DNA of 64,000 nt from an uncultured Oscillospiraceae bacterium. GTDB lineage: Bacteria > Bacillota > Clostridia > Oscillospirales > Ruminococcaceae. Of the stretch, positions 39,831 to 47,756 are shown one piece after another. The stretch lies in the NCBI GenBank assembly GCA_949743955.1, contig CATJVQ010000037.1, forward strand, positions 1 to 64,000, given 5' to 3'. Below the pieces are notes generated by a model. The model was not told the DNA's origin, searched no databases, and saw only the letters and a program-made list of their open reading frames with translations. The position numbers were made by a program, and so were the translations under genes. Position 1 is the stretch's first letter. Each line of letters starts with the position of its first letter.

Positions 39831-40340
39831 TTACAGCACGAGGGAAGGGGCCGAATAAACCCGCCCGGCGAGCTCCTGATTGAGCATGTAGAGGCCCTTC
39901 GCATCGGAGCCGAAGAGCTCCATCTTGGTGATGAGGTCGGCGGCGTTTTTCTCTTCCTCGCCCTGCTCCTTGACAAACCAGTCCAGCACCTGCATGGTGC
40001 GGAAGTCGTGCGCCTCAAAGGCATGGCTGTAAATCGTGTTGATGAGGCTCGTGACCAGCTTCTCATGTTCCAGTCCGGCCTTGAGAGGATCCAGATTGTT
40101 TTCGAACACCTTGTCCGGCTGTTTGATGGCGCCCAGCGTGACCTTCTCGCCGTTGTTGTGCAGGTACTGATAAAAGAGCATCGCGTGATCCTGCTCCTCT
40201 TTGGCCTGGATCCGGTACCAGTTTTCAAACCCGTCCAGCCCGGCGCTCGCGTAATAGTTGGCGAAATCCAGATAGAGATAGGCGGAATAGAATTCGTGTG
40301 TGATCTGTTCGTTGATCAGCTTCGCAACCTCGTTGTTCAT
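39831..40340 (-). CDS. ftnA: Ferritin (bacterial non-haem type)
   Basis: This 169-residue four-helix protein has the ferroxidase ligands: Glu in LINEQITHEFYSAYLYLDFA, Glu and His in QAKEEQDHAMLFYQY, and Glu in KEQGEEEKNAADL. It stores iron as a 24-mer and lowers oxidative stress. ATG 40340 has AAGGAG upstream. Longer frames to 40460 cross its promoter. No Fur box was recognised. Confidence 0.93.
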   Translation of the reverse strand: MNNEVAKLINEQITHEFYSAYLYLDFANYYASAGLDGFENWYRIQAKEEQDHAMLFYQYLHNNGEKVTLGAIKQPDKVFENNLDPLKAGLEHEKLVTSLINTIYSHAFEAHDFRTMQVLDWFVKEQGEEEKNAADLITKMELFGSDAKGLYMLNQELAGRVYSAPSLVL

Positions 40341-40395
40341 AACAAACCAGACTCCTTGATGATGTTTTAAAGGAGCGCTGCTCCTTTCGGCTTCT

Positions 40396-40424
40396 ACTAT
40401 AGCACACCCGAATTCCGATGAAAA
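40396..40424 (-). promoter_or_regulatory. Promoter of ferritin
   Basis: On the minus strand, TTTTCA (40419-40424), a 17-bp spacer and TATAGT (40396-40401). Confidence 0.6.
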
Positions 40425-40485
40425 GAGGATTTTCGACAAATTTTCCGGCACGGTTTGCATTCATCTGTCCCCGCCGGGAAAATCG

Positions 40486-40494
40486 TGATATAAT
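40486..40494 (+). promoter_or_regulatory. Extended -10 promoter of the VOC-AIM24 genes
   Basis: TGATATAAT (40486-40494) forms an extended -10 element. No good -35 box is visible. Confidence 0.55.
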
Positions 40495-40586
40495 GATGAT
40501 ACAGGCGATTCCCCGGCTGTATGCCGCAGCCGCTTCGCTTTTGTGGGATACCGGGGCTGGGCTTCATTGCGGAAGGAGGAGAGGGA

Positions 40587-40976
40587 ATGACGTTTACAGG
40601 ACTTGGGCATGTGGGGATGATGATCCGTGAAATCCGGCCCGCGCTGGATTTCTACTGCGGAAAGCTGGGATTTGAGCTTGTCACGGATAATCATGAGGCA
40701 GGCGGCAGCGGTGCCTGCTATTTTATCCGGAAGGGCGGCGTTACACTCGAACTGGTGGCCGATCCCGGCAATCCCGAGCCGCGGGACGGAGTCCTCAATC
40801 ACATCAGCCTCTTTGTGGAGGACATTGAGGCCGCTTGGGCGGAGTTAAAGGCGAAGGGCGTCGTGTTTGAGACGGAGGATATCCTGTTCGACCCCTTCCT
40901 CTACGAACGGGGAGAGCGGTTCATCATGTTCCGCGGGCCCAACCATGAACGCCTCCAGCTCGAACAGATACTGTAA
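40587..40976 (+). CDS. VOC-superfamily (glyoxalase-like) protein
   Basis: This 129-residue protein has two beta-alpha-beta-beta-beta modules: GHVGMMIREIRPALDFYCGK and LNHISLFVEDIEAAWAELKA. Likely metal ligands are His in LGHVG, Glu in TLELVADP, His in LNHISLF and Glu in RLQLEQIL. The enzyme type (lactoylglutathione lyase, epimerase or dioxygenase) is not clear. ATG 40587 follows GGAAGGAGGAG. It is followed 20 bp later by the AIM24 gene. Confidence 0.85.
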   Translation: MTFTGLGHVGMMIREIRPALDFYCGKLGFELVTDNHEAGGSGACYFIRKGGVTLELVADPGNPEPRDGVLNHISLFVEDIEAAWAELKAKGVVFETEDILFDPFLYERGERFIMFRGPNHERLQLEQIL

Positions 40977-40996
40977 GTAAGAAGGAGAGACAGTAA

Positions 40997-41674
40997 ATGA
41001 ACTATCAAATCAAGGGAGAACCGATGCCGGTGGTCATCTGTAACCTGAACGCCGGGGAGACGATGATAACAGAAAAGGGATCCATGGTGTGGATGAGCCC
41101 CAATATGGAGATGCAGACCTCCGCCGGGGGCCTCGGAAAGGCGTTTGGCCGGATGTTTTCCGGCGAGTCCATCTTCCAGAATTTTTACACCGCCAAAGGC
41201 GGCCCGGGGATGATTGCGTTCGCCTCCAGCTTCCCCGGCGCTATCCGTGCGGTGGAAATTTCCCCGGACAGGCCGGTAATCGCGCAGAAGTCCGCGTTCC
41301 TAGCTGCGGAGCAGGGGGTGGAGCTGTCTGTATTCTTCCAGAAAAAGTTTGGCGCCGGCTTCTTCGGCGGTGAGGGCTTTATCATGCAGAAGCTGTCCGG
41401 ACACGGCCGGGCCTTTCTGGAGATCGATGGGTCTGCTGTTGAATACGATCTGGCTCCGGGGGAAAGGCTGATCGTGGATACCGGCAACCTCGCCATGATG
41501 GAGGAAAGCTGCTCCATTGACATCCAGGCGGTGAAGGGTGTCAAAAACGCGCTGCTCGGCGGGGAAGGGCTGTTTAACACCGTCGTCACCGGGCCGGGGC
41601 GGATCGTGCTCCAGACCATGCCGCTGAGCTCCTTCGCCAGTGCCATCTCCTCTGTGCTGCCCTCCAAGAGCTGA
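40997..41674 (+). CDS. AIM24/TIGR00266-family protein
   Basis: This 225-residue protein matches the TIGR00266/AIM24 family of trp RNA-binding-attenuation-like beta folds: VVICNLNAGETMITEKGSMV, then the Gly-rich GGPGMIAFASSFPG, then GERLIVDTGNLAMMEESCSI. The function is unknown; a membrane or stress role is suggested for relatives. It is co-transcribed with the VOC gene. Confidence 0.9.
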   Translation: MNYQIKGEPMPVVICNLNAGETMITEKGSMVWMSPNMEMQTSAGGLGKAFGRMFSGESIFQNFYTAKGGPGMIAFASSFPGAIRAVEISPDRPVIAQKSAFLAAEQGVELSVFFQKKFGAGFFGGEGFIMQKLSGHGRAFLEIDGSAVEYDLAPGERLIVDTGNLAMMEESCSIDIQAVKGVKNALLGGEGLFNTVVTGPGRIVLQTMPLSSFASAISSVLPSKS

Positions 41675-41706
41675 ACCAGGATAGGAGTAAAGGGGCCGGA
41701 AGCCTT

Positions 41707-41760
41707 GAGCTGCCCCCCACTTGTTAGATGGTATACCATCTAACAAGTGGGGGGCAGCTC
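41707..41760. repeat. 54-bp perfect palindrome without a loop
   Basis: Bases 41707-41733 are the exact reverse complement of 41734-41760. The sequence starts and ends with GAGCTGCCCCCCAC / GTGGGGGGCAGCTC and has GGTATACC in the centre. It lies between convergent AIM24 and the ABC importer genes. There is no T run, so it is not a standard terminator. Confidence 0.9.
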
Positions 41761-41792
41761 ATCTCTAAAGACCATCCGATTTTTATTCCGGT

Positions 41793-42578
41793 TCAGCCGG
41801 CAAAGTAGCGGGAAAGGAACTGCCGGGTGCGCTCCTGCCGGGGGGAATCGATCACCTGCCGCGCCTCCCCCTGCTCGATAATGACACCGCCATCCATAAA
41901 CAGTATCTGATCGGCCACGTCCCGGGCAAAGGCCATCTCATGGGTGACGATGATCATCGTCGTCCGGCGTTCGGCCAACGAACGGATGACCCGCAGCACT
42001 TCGCCCGTCAGCTCCGGGTCGAGCGCTGAGGTGGGTTCGTCGAAGCAGAGAATATCCGGGCTCATCGCCAGCGCGCGGGCGATGGCGACCCGCTGCTGCT
42101 GGCCGCCGGAGAGCTGGTGCGGATAGTGTCCCGCCCGCTCAGAGAGGCCCATCTGTTCGAGCAGGGTATAGGCGCGTTCATTGATTTCCTTCAGGATGCA
42201 CGCCTTGCCGGTACGAAAATCCGGCTGTTCCTGCGCCAGCAGCTTGCAGGCCAGCGTGACGTTTTCCAATGCGGTATACTGCGGGAAGAGGTTAAACGAC
42301 TGAAAAACCAACCCGAAATGAAGCCGCTTGCGCCGCACCTGCGCTTCCTGCTGGGTGGCGGGGTCAGCAGCGTCAAAAAGCAGCTCGTTTCGAACAGCGA
42401 TGCTGCCCTTGTCGGGGCGCTCCAGAAAATTCAAGCAGCGCAGCAGCGTTGTTTTCCCCGATCCGGAGGAACCGATAATCGCCAGCGCCTGTCCCTCCTC
42501 GAGCGAAAAGGTAATATCCCGCAGCACATGGGTAGTCCCAAAGCGCTTTTCAATGTTTTTTACCTCTAATACGGGCAT
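41793..42578 (-). CDS. Polar amino-acid ABC transporter ATP-binding protein
   Basis: This 261-residue ATPase has Walker A (GSSGSGKTTLL), the Q-loop (VFQSFNLFP), signature LSGGQQQRVAIARAL, Walker B (ILCFDEPTSALDP) and the switch His in IIVTHEMAFA, as in GlnQ/HisP-type importers. ATG 42578 is preferred with AAGGAGG upstream. A longer frame to 42623 lacks support and would overlap the permease gene. It is the last gene of an importer operon whose substrate is a polar amino acid by family. Confidence 0.93.
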   Translation of the reverse strand: MPVLEVKNIEKRFGTTHVLRDITFSLEEGQALAIIGSSGSGKTTLLRCLNFLERPDKGSIAVRNELLFDAADPATQQEAQVRRKRLHFGLVFQSFNLFPQYTALENVTLACKLLAQEQPDFRTGKACILKEINERAYTLLEQMGLSERAGHYPHQLSGGQQQRVAIARALAMSPDILCFDEPTSALDPELTGEVLRVIRSLAERRTTMIIVTHEMAFARDVADQILFMDGGVIIEQGEARQVIDSPRQERTRQFLSRYFAG

Positions 42579-42594
42579 CGGTACAGGCGCCTCC

Positions 42595-43233
42595 TTACCT
42601 GAAATAGCTGAGCTTTTTTTCAAACCGGCCGAACAGCAGGGTCAGCAGGCCGTTGACAGCGAGATAGAAGACTGCTGTATAAAACAGCGGCCAGATCATG
42701 CCCTTTTTGATGTAGGATTCACCCATCCAGATAATTTCATAGACCGAGATGATGCGCACCAGAGCGGTATCCTTCACCAGTGTGATGAATTCATTGGACA
42801 TCGGGGGGACAATCCGCTTAATGACCTGCAGCAGGGTGATGCGGAAAAAAATCTGCGGCCTGGTCATTCCCAGCACCTGCCCGGCTTCATACTGCCCGGC
42901 CGGGACCGACTGGATGCCGCCCCGGAAGATTTCTGAAAAATAGCAGGCGTAGTTGATAACAAAGGAAACTAAAGCCGCTGTAAAGCGCGGCAGCAGCGGC
43001 AGCCCGAAAAGCAGCCCGGGCCCATAGAAGATGACTAAAATCTGCAGCATGAGCGGCGTCCCCCGGATGACCCAGACGATGCCCTTTGTCACCCCCCGCA
43101 GGGGCGTCAGGCGGCTCATCGAGCCGAAGCTGATGAGAAGCCCCAGCGGCAGGGCAAAAAGCAGGGTCAGAAAAAAGAGCTCCAGTGTAGTCATCAGTCC
43201 CCGGAGCAGGGAAAGTGTAACGGCGGCAAGCAT
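42595..43233 (-). CDS. Polar amino-acid ABC transporter permease
   Basis: This 212-residue membrane protein has about five transmembrane helices and the HisM/GlnP-type coupling motif AGQVLGMTRPQIFFRITLLQ. It carries RGTPLMLQILVIFYG, typical of the family. It lies between the binding protein and the ATPase genes, so one homodimeric permease probably forms the channel. Confidence 0.93.
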   Translation of the reverse strand: MLAAVTLSLLRGLMTTLELFFLTLLFALPLGLLISFGSMSRLTPLRGVTKGIVWVIRGTPLMLQILVIFYGPGLLFGLPLLPRFTAALVSFVINYACYFSEIFRGGIQSVPAGQYEAGQVLGMTRPQIFFRITLLQVIKRIVPPMSNEFITLVKDTALVRIISVYEIIWMGESYIKKGMIWPLFYTAVFYLAVNGLLTLLFGRFEKKLSYFR

Positions 43234-43286
43234 GGCCTTTCCTCCCTTAAACAGCCAAAGCGGCTGTCCGTCCGGTTTCCCGGCGG

Positions 43287-44081
43287 CTATTTTTCGATGA
43301 TCGATTCCTGAACGCCATATGCAGTCGCGGTTTTCAGAACAGTCCCCTCATCATAGGCCTTTTTCCAGAAGGTGTTGAACGCCTCCGCCAGATTGGAACC
43401 TTTGCGGAAACCGACGCCATATTCCTCACTGTTGAGCTGCACCGTGTAGGTCAGATCCGGATAGCTGGTGCCCTCGCCGATCATGGCGCCCGCCATCAGA
43501 AGGTCGATGACGCAGGCGTCCGAGGCGCCGGAGGCGACCTCCAGCAGCGCGTCGGCCTGGGTGGGCTTGGCAACATATTCGAGCCCCAGCGACTCCAGCT
43601 CGCCCGCGCCGGCCGAACCGTTTTCGGCGGCGAAGCGCAGCGTTTTCAGGCTGTCCGTATCTTGATAATCGGCCGCTTTGTCAGAGGAAATTACGACCAC
43701 CTGCCCGTTGAGGCAGTAGGGCTCGGAGGTAGCCATCGCGGTAGTAACCTCCTCGGTAAGGGTCATACCGTTCCAGACACAGTCAATCGCCTTGGTCTCC
43801 AGCTCCATAATCTTATTATCCCAGTTGATTTCGATAAACTCCACCTTAACGCCCAGCGATTCGGCAAAAGCCTTGGCCATGTCTGCATCAAAGCCAATCC
43901 ATTCCCCGTTTTCATTCTGATAATCCATCGGCGCAAAATCGGTAATACCGACGACCAATGTCCCCTTTTCCTGGATATAGGCGGTGTCGCCGTCCTGCGG
44001 AGCCTTATCTTTGGCGGCACAGGCACACAGGGAAAGCGTAAGGCCCAGCATGAGGGCCAGTATGAGCAATTTTCTTTTCAT
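43287..44081 (-). CDS. Amino-acid ABC transporter substrate-binding lipoprotein
   Basis: This 264-residue protein has a lipoprotein signal (MKRKLLILALMLGLTLSLCA with lipobox Cys near residue 19 or 21) and the family-3 solute-binding fold: TLVVGITDFAPMDYQ, GFDADMAKAFAESLGV, CVWNGMTLTEEV. The ligand pocket residues suggest a polar amino acid or cystine, but specificity is not certain. It starts an operon of three genes from its own promoter. Confidence 0.93.
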   Translation of the reverse strand: MKRKLLILALMLGLTLSLCACAAKDKAPQDGDTAYIQEKGTLVVGITDFAPMDYQNENGEWIGFDADMAKAFAESLGVKVEFIEINWDNKIMELETKAIDCVWNGMTLTEEVTTAMATSEPYCLNGQVVVISSDKAADYQDTDSLKTLRFAAENGSAGAGELESLGLEYVAKPTQADALLEVASGASDACVIDLLMAGAMIGEGTSYPDLTYTVQLNSEEYGVGFRKGSNLAEAFNTFWKKAYDEGTVLKTATAYGVQESIIEK

Positions 44082-44435
44082 AGTCGGTTCCTCCCGTTTA
44101 TTTCAAAAGTTTTGTCGATTTAGTATATTATCATAATAAAGTGGAACTGTAAAGAGACAGCTCGCCTTTTCTGTAAAACAGATAATTTTATTGGGAGGTT
44201 TCAGAGAATATATGGTGAGTTTTTGCTTTTGGGATCCAGTTTCTGACTAAAAGCTCAGGACATCATGCGGCGTGCCGTTTATTCCTGTGACCGGCATAGA
44301 GATTAGAGCTTAAAAAATATTCTTGCCTGCCGAAAAGTAGATATATAGAACTCTGTACAAATTCAGGTGCAAAGTCAAAACGGAGAAAACCCTGTTATTA
44401 CAGGCTTTCACAGACTCATGGGGGGATATAAAGGT
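44082..44435. other. Intergenic region with a promoter for the ABC importer
   Basis: Bases 44125-44153 hold the minus-strand promoter. The remaining 280 bases are AT-richer than the genes around them and lack a supported reading frame. The last bases are the leader of the LMW-PTP gene, with GGGGGGA at about 44418. Confidence 0.6.
44125..44153 (-). promoter_or_regulatory. Promoter of the amino-acid importer operon
   Basis: On the minus strand, TTTACA (44148-44153), a 17-bp spacer and TAATAT (44125-44130). Confidence 0.75.
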
Positions 44436-44888
44436 ATGACCAAAATCCTATTCGTCTGCCACGGGAACATCTGCCGCAGCCCGATGGCGGAATTTATTAT
44501 GAAGGATATTGTAAAAAAGGCGGGGCTGGAGGCGCGGTTTCACATCGAGTCCGCGGCCACGAGCACGGAGGAAATCGGGAACCTGGTCTATCCGCCCGTG
44601 TTCCGCCTGCTTGAGCGGGACAGCATCGACTGCCGGGGCAAGACGGCGCGCCAGCTCCGGCGGGACGATTACGGCCGCTTCGACCTCCTCCTCGGCATGG
44701 ACGGGGAGAACCTTCGAAACATGCGGCGCATCTGCGCAGGGGATCCGGAGAACAAAATCCATCTCCTGATGGACTATACCTCCCGCCCGGGAGACGTAGT
44801 CGATCCGTGGTACACGCGGGATTTCGAGGCCGCCCGCCGGGACATCACGGATGGCTGCCAGGCATTACTGGCGCTTCTGTGCCCGTAA
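44436..44888 (+). CDS. Low-molecular-weight protein-tyrosine phosphatase
   Basis: This 150-residue phosphatase has the P-loop [15 protein letters not shown] (Cys8, Arg14) and the acidic loop DVVDPWYT with the general acid Asp. LMW-PTPs dephosphorylate tyrosine residues on kinases or capsule regulators. ATG 44436 has GGGGGGA upstream; the frame to 44367 has no support. Its 3' end overlaps the end of the convergent dtd gene by 24 bp. Confidence 0.92.
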   Translation: MTKILFVCHGNICRSPMAEFIMKDIVKKAGLEARFHIESAATSTEEIGNLVYPPVFRLLERDSIDCRGKTARQLRRDDYGRFDLLLGMDGENLRNMRRICAGDPENKIHLLMDYTSRPGDVVDPWYTRDFEAARRDITDGCQALLALLCP

Positions 44889-45344
44889 CGCCGCCCACTC
44901 GTCCGTATCGAGCAGAATGGTGACGGGGCCGTCGTTCACGAGCGAGACAGCCATCTCCGCGCCGAAGCGTCCGTGCGCCACCGCGCCGATGCCCGGCGTC
45001 CGGCGCATCCTGTCAAGGAAGCGCTCGTAAAGCGGCTCCGCCGTCTCCGGGCGCGCCGCCTCCATAAACGACGGACGGCGTCCGTGGTGGGTATCGGCGA
45101 AGAGCGTAAACTGCGACACGACGAGCACCCTGCCGCCGATATCGCAGACAGAGCGGTTCATCTTTCCGTTTTCGTCCTCAAAGATCCGCAGCTCCGCGCA
45201 TTTTTGGGCGAGCGCGTCGCATTCGGCCTCGCCGTCCTTCACCCCGACACCGAGCAGCACGAGCAGTCCCGCGCCTATTTCCCCGACAGTCTCGTTTCCC
45301 ACATCCACCCGCGCGCATTTGACACGCTGAAGCAAAGCTTTCAT
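44865..45344 (-). CDS. dtd: D-aminoacyl-tRNA deacylase
   Basis: This 159-residue enzyme removes D-amino acids such as D-Tyr from tRNA. The active-site Ser-Gln-Phe-Thr motif is [10 protein letters not shown] and the cross-subunit Gly-cisPro motif is [13 protein letters not shown]. The arrangement is full length. In many Firmicutes dtd follows rel, and here it lies 240 bp downstream of rel on the same strand. Confidence 0.95.
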   Translation of the reverse strand: MKALLQRVKCARVDVGNETVGEIGAGLLVLLGVGVKDGEAECDALAQKCAELRIFEDENGKMNRSVCDIGGRVLVVSQFTLFADTHHGRRPSFMEAARPETAEPLYERFLDRMRRTPGIGAVAHGRFGAEMAVSLVNDGPVTILLDTDEWAALRAQKRQ

Positions 45345-45584
45345 TTTTATCGTCCTTTCCCTTAGCCGGAATCTTTTGAAAAACGCTGCCGCAGTTTACG
45401 GCAGCGTTTCTGTTTGTTTTTATCCTTTCACAGCAGCCTCAGCCGTACTGTAATGGCAAAGCCGCCAAAAACCGCAGACGTTATCCCCTGCAAAAAAATC
45501 CGTGTTTTTGGCCGCAGAATGCGGACAAAATTCGGCTTCCCTTGAAGCCGAAAATGGATTTTTCGTACTGTGACGGCAAAGCCG
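45345..45584. other. Intergenic region with hairpins and a duplicated motif
   Basis: Three hairpins are visible: 45381-45409 (11-bp stem, a likely terminator), 45533-45551 (CGGCTTC...GAAGCCG) and 45565-45593 (13-bp stem with AAA loop, overlapping the rel stop codon). A motif of about 20 bases beginning GTACTGT occurs near 45447 and 45565 with two differences. No reading frame is supported. Confidence 0.6.
45381..45409 (-). terminator. Terminator hairpin downstream of rel
   Basis: AAACGCTGCCG (45381-45391) pairs with CGGCAGCGTTT (45399-45409). It lies between rel and dtd. It has T runs on both sides. Confidence 0.7.
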
Positions 45585-47756
45585 TCACAGTACGGCGCGA
45601 GTTACAGAGATAACCCCCGGGATCTGCCGGAGTGTGTTCTGCACCATGGAGAGCTGCTCCACATCGGAGGTCTCGAACGTGACTTGGATAGAGGTGCGCC
45701 TATCCCGCAGCTCGCGGGCGTTTAAGGCGTGGATCTGCAGGTGCATATTCGCCAGCGCGATGGATACATCCGCGAGCAGGCTCTCGCGGTCCCCTGCAAG
45801 GATGTCCACCGTGGTCTTGAACTTTTCCCGCACGACATTCGCCCACCGCGCCTTTACCCAGCGCTCCTCGCTATCGGACGCGTTCTTTACATTCACACAG
45901 TCCGTCTTGTGGATGGAGACGCCGTACCCGCGCGTGATGAACCCGACGATTTCGTCCCCCGGCAGCGGATTGCAGCAGCGGGCGTATTTGACGAGGCACC
46001 CCTCCAGATCCTCCACGATGACCCCGCTCGGCGCGTGCTTCTCCCGGCGCGGCTTCGCCTCCATCATCTCATACAGCCGTCGGCTCTCGTTCGCGCGGTC
46101 CAGCTTGCCGTATTCGTCCTTGATATGCGGCATGATGCGCGAGAGCGAAATGCCGCCGTAGCCAATGGCAGCGTAAAATTCGTCGAGCGAATGGCAATGC
46201 TGCCGCTGCGCGATGTGCAAGAGGAAGTCGCGCATCTGATCCTCCGGGAGGGTGATGAAGTTGCGCTTAAACTCCCTCTCGATCTCGCTCTTTCCAGACG
46301 CGATATTCTCTTCCTTGCGCTCGCGCTTAAACCACTGGCGGATCTTGTTCCTAGCCTCCGCCGTGCGCACGAGGGAGAGCCAGTCGCGCGAGGGGCCATG
46401 CCCGGGCGTGGACGAGGTGAGGATCTCTACAATATTGCCTGTCGCCACGGTTGTGTCGAGCGAGACGATTCTTCCGTCCATCTTTGCGCCGATCATGTGG
46501 TTGCCCACCTCGGAGTGGATGGCGTAGGCGAAATCGATGACGGTGCTGCCTGTGGGCAGGGAGATGACATCCCCCTTCGGGGTGAAGACGAACGCCTCCT
46601 CCGGCGCGAGGTCGGTCTTGATCGACGAGACGATTTCGCGCGCGTCGGCGGAGTCCTTCTGTGTCTCGAGAAGCTGGCGGATCCACGACAGCCGTTCTTC
46701 AAGCCGATCGTGCCCCTGGATGCCCGCCTTATACTTCCAGTGCGCCGCGATGCCGTATTCCGCCGTGTAGTGCATATCCCATGTCCGGATCTGCACCTCG
46801 AACGGGATGCCCTCTTTATCAATCACCGTTGTATGCAGGGACTGATAGAGGTTCTGCTTGGGTGTGGAGATGTAGTCCTTAAAGCGGTTCGGCAGGGGCT
46901 GGAACATGTCGTGGATGATGCCCAGCACGTTATAGCACTCGGTGACCGTGTCCACAATCACGCGCACGGCGTAAATGTCGTAGATCTCCTCAAACGACTT
47001 CCCCTGCATGTAGACCTTGCGGTAGATGCCGTAAATGGATTTGACACGCCCGTAAATCTGCAGATCCTTGTGATCCGGCCCCAGGCGATCGCGCAGCTTA
47101 TGCTCGATTTTGGTGAGGAACGCCTCCCTCGCCTCGCGCTTGAGATCGAGCATGCGCTCAATCTCGGCGTATCCGATCGGGTCGAGGAACTTTAAGGAGC
47201 GGTCCTCCAGCTCCTCCTTGATGGCCGTGATGCCCAGCCGGTGGGCGATAGGCGCATAGACCTCCATGGTCTCAAGCGCCTTGTCCCGGCGCTTCTGCTC
47301 ACGCATGAAGCCAAGCGTGCGCAGGTTGTGCAGCCGGTCCGCGAGCTTGATGAGGATGACACGCACATCCTTGGCCATGGCCAGCAGCATCTTGCGCACA
47401 TTTTCCGCCTGCTGCTCCTCACGCGAGGAGAACGGGATGCGCCCGAGCTTCGTCTCGCCGTCGACAAGCTCGGCCACGGTGGCGCCGAAGCGGCGGCGCA
47501 GCTCGTCGAGCGTGGTGGGGGTGTCCTCCACCACGTCGTGCAGCAGCCCGGCCACGACGGACTCCGTATCCATCCCCAGCGTGACGAGGATCTTCGCCAC
47601 ATTCAGCGGGTGGATGATATAGTCTTCCCCCGAGACACGCTTCTGCCCGGCGTGCGCCTCTTCGGCAAAGGCGTAGGCCGCCTCGATCCGCGGGAGGTCG
47701 TAGCTCAGATCCTGAGAGAGGATCTCCTGCCTGAGTTCTTCAAACGTCCCTATCAT
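45585..47756 (-). CDS. rel: Bifunctional (p)ppGpp synthetase/hydrolase
   Basis: This 723-residue protein has an HD hydrolase domain (residues 20-180, GLLHDVVEDT), a synthetase domain (about 235-350, with GRVKSIYGIYRKVYMQGKSF), TGS (about 390-450, VFTPKGDVISLPTGSTVIDF), and a C-terminal zinc-finger/ACT part (IHKTDCVNV, then ACT at 650-723). It makes and degrades the stringent alarmone on ribosomes. It starts at ATG 47756 overlapping the recJ stop by 4 bp, so the two genes are one operon. Confidence 0.95.
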   Translation of the reverse strand: MIGTFEELRQEILSQDLSYDLPRIEAAYAFAEEAHAGQKRVSGEDYIIHPLNVAKILVTLGMDTESVVAGLLHDVVEDTPTTLDELRRRFGATVAELVDGETKLGRIPFSSREEQQAENVRKMLLAMAKDVRVILIKLADRLHNLRTLGFMREQKRRDKALETMEVYAPIAHRLGITAIKEELEDRSLKFLDPIGYAEIERMLDLKREAREAFLTKIEHKLRDRLGPDHKDLQIYGRVKSIYGIYRKVYMQGKSFEEIYDIYAVRVIVDTVTECYNVLGIIHDMFQPLPNRFKDYISTPKQNLYQSLHTTVIDKEGIPFEVQIRTWDMHYTAEYGIAAHWKYKAGIQGHDRLEERLSWIRQLLETQKDSADAREIVSSIKTDLAPEEAFVFTPKGDVISLPTGSTVIDFAYAIHSEVGNHMIGAKMDGRIVSLDTTVATGNIVEILTSSTPGHGPSRDWLSLVRTAEARNKIRQWFKRERKEENIASGKSEIEREFKRNFITLPEDQMRDFLLHIAQRQHCHSLDEFYAAIGYGGISLSRIMPHIKDEYGKLDRANESRRLYEMMEAKPRREKHAPSGVIVEDLEGCLVKYARCCNPLPGDEIVGFITRGYGVSIHKTDCVNVKNASDSEERWVKARWANVVREKFKTTVDILAGDRESLLADVSIALANMHLQIHALNARELRDRRTSIQVTFETSDVEQLSMVQNTLRQIPGVISVTRAVL

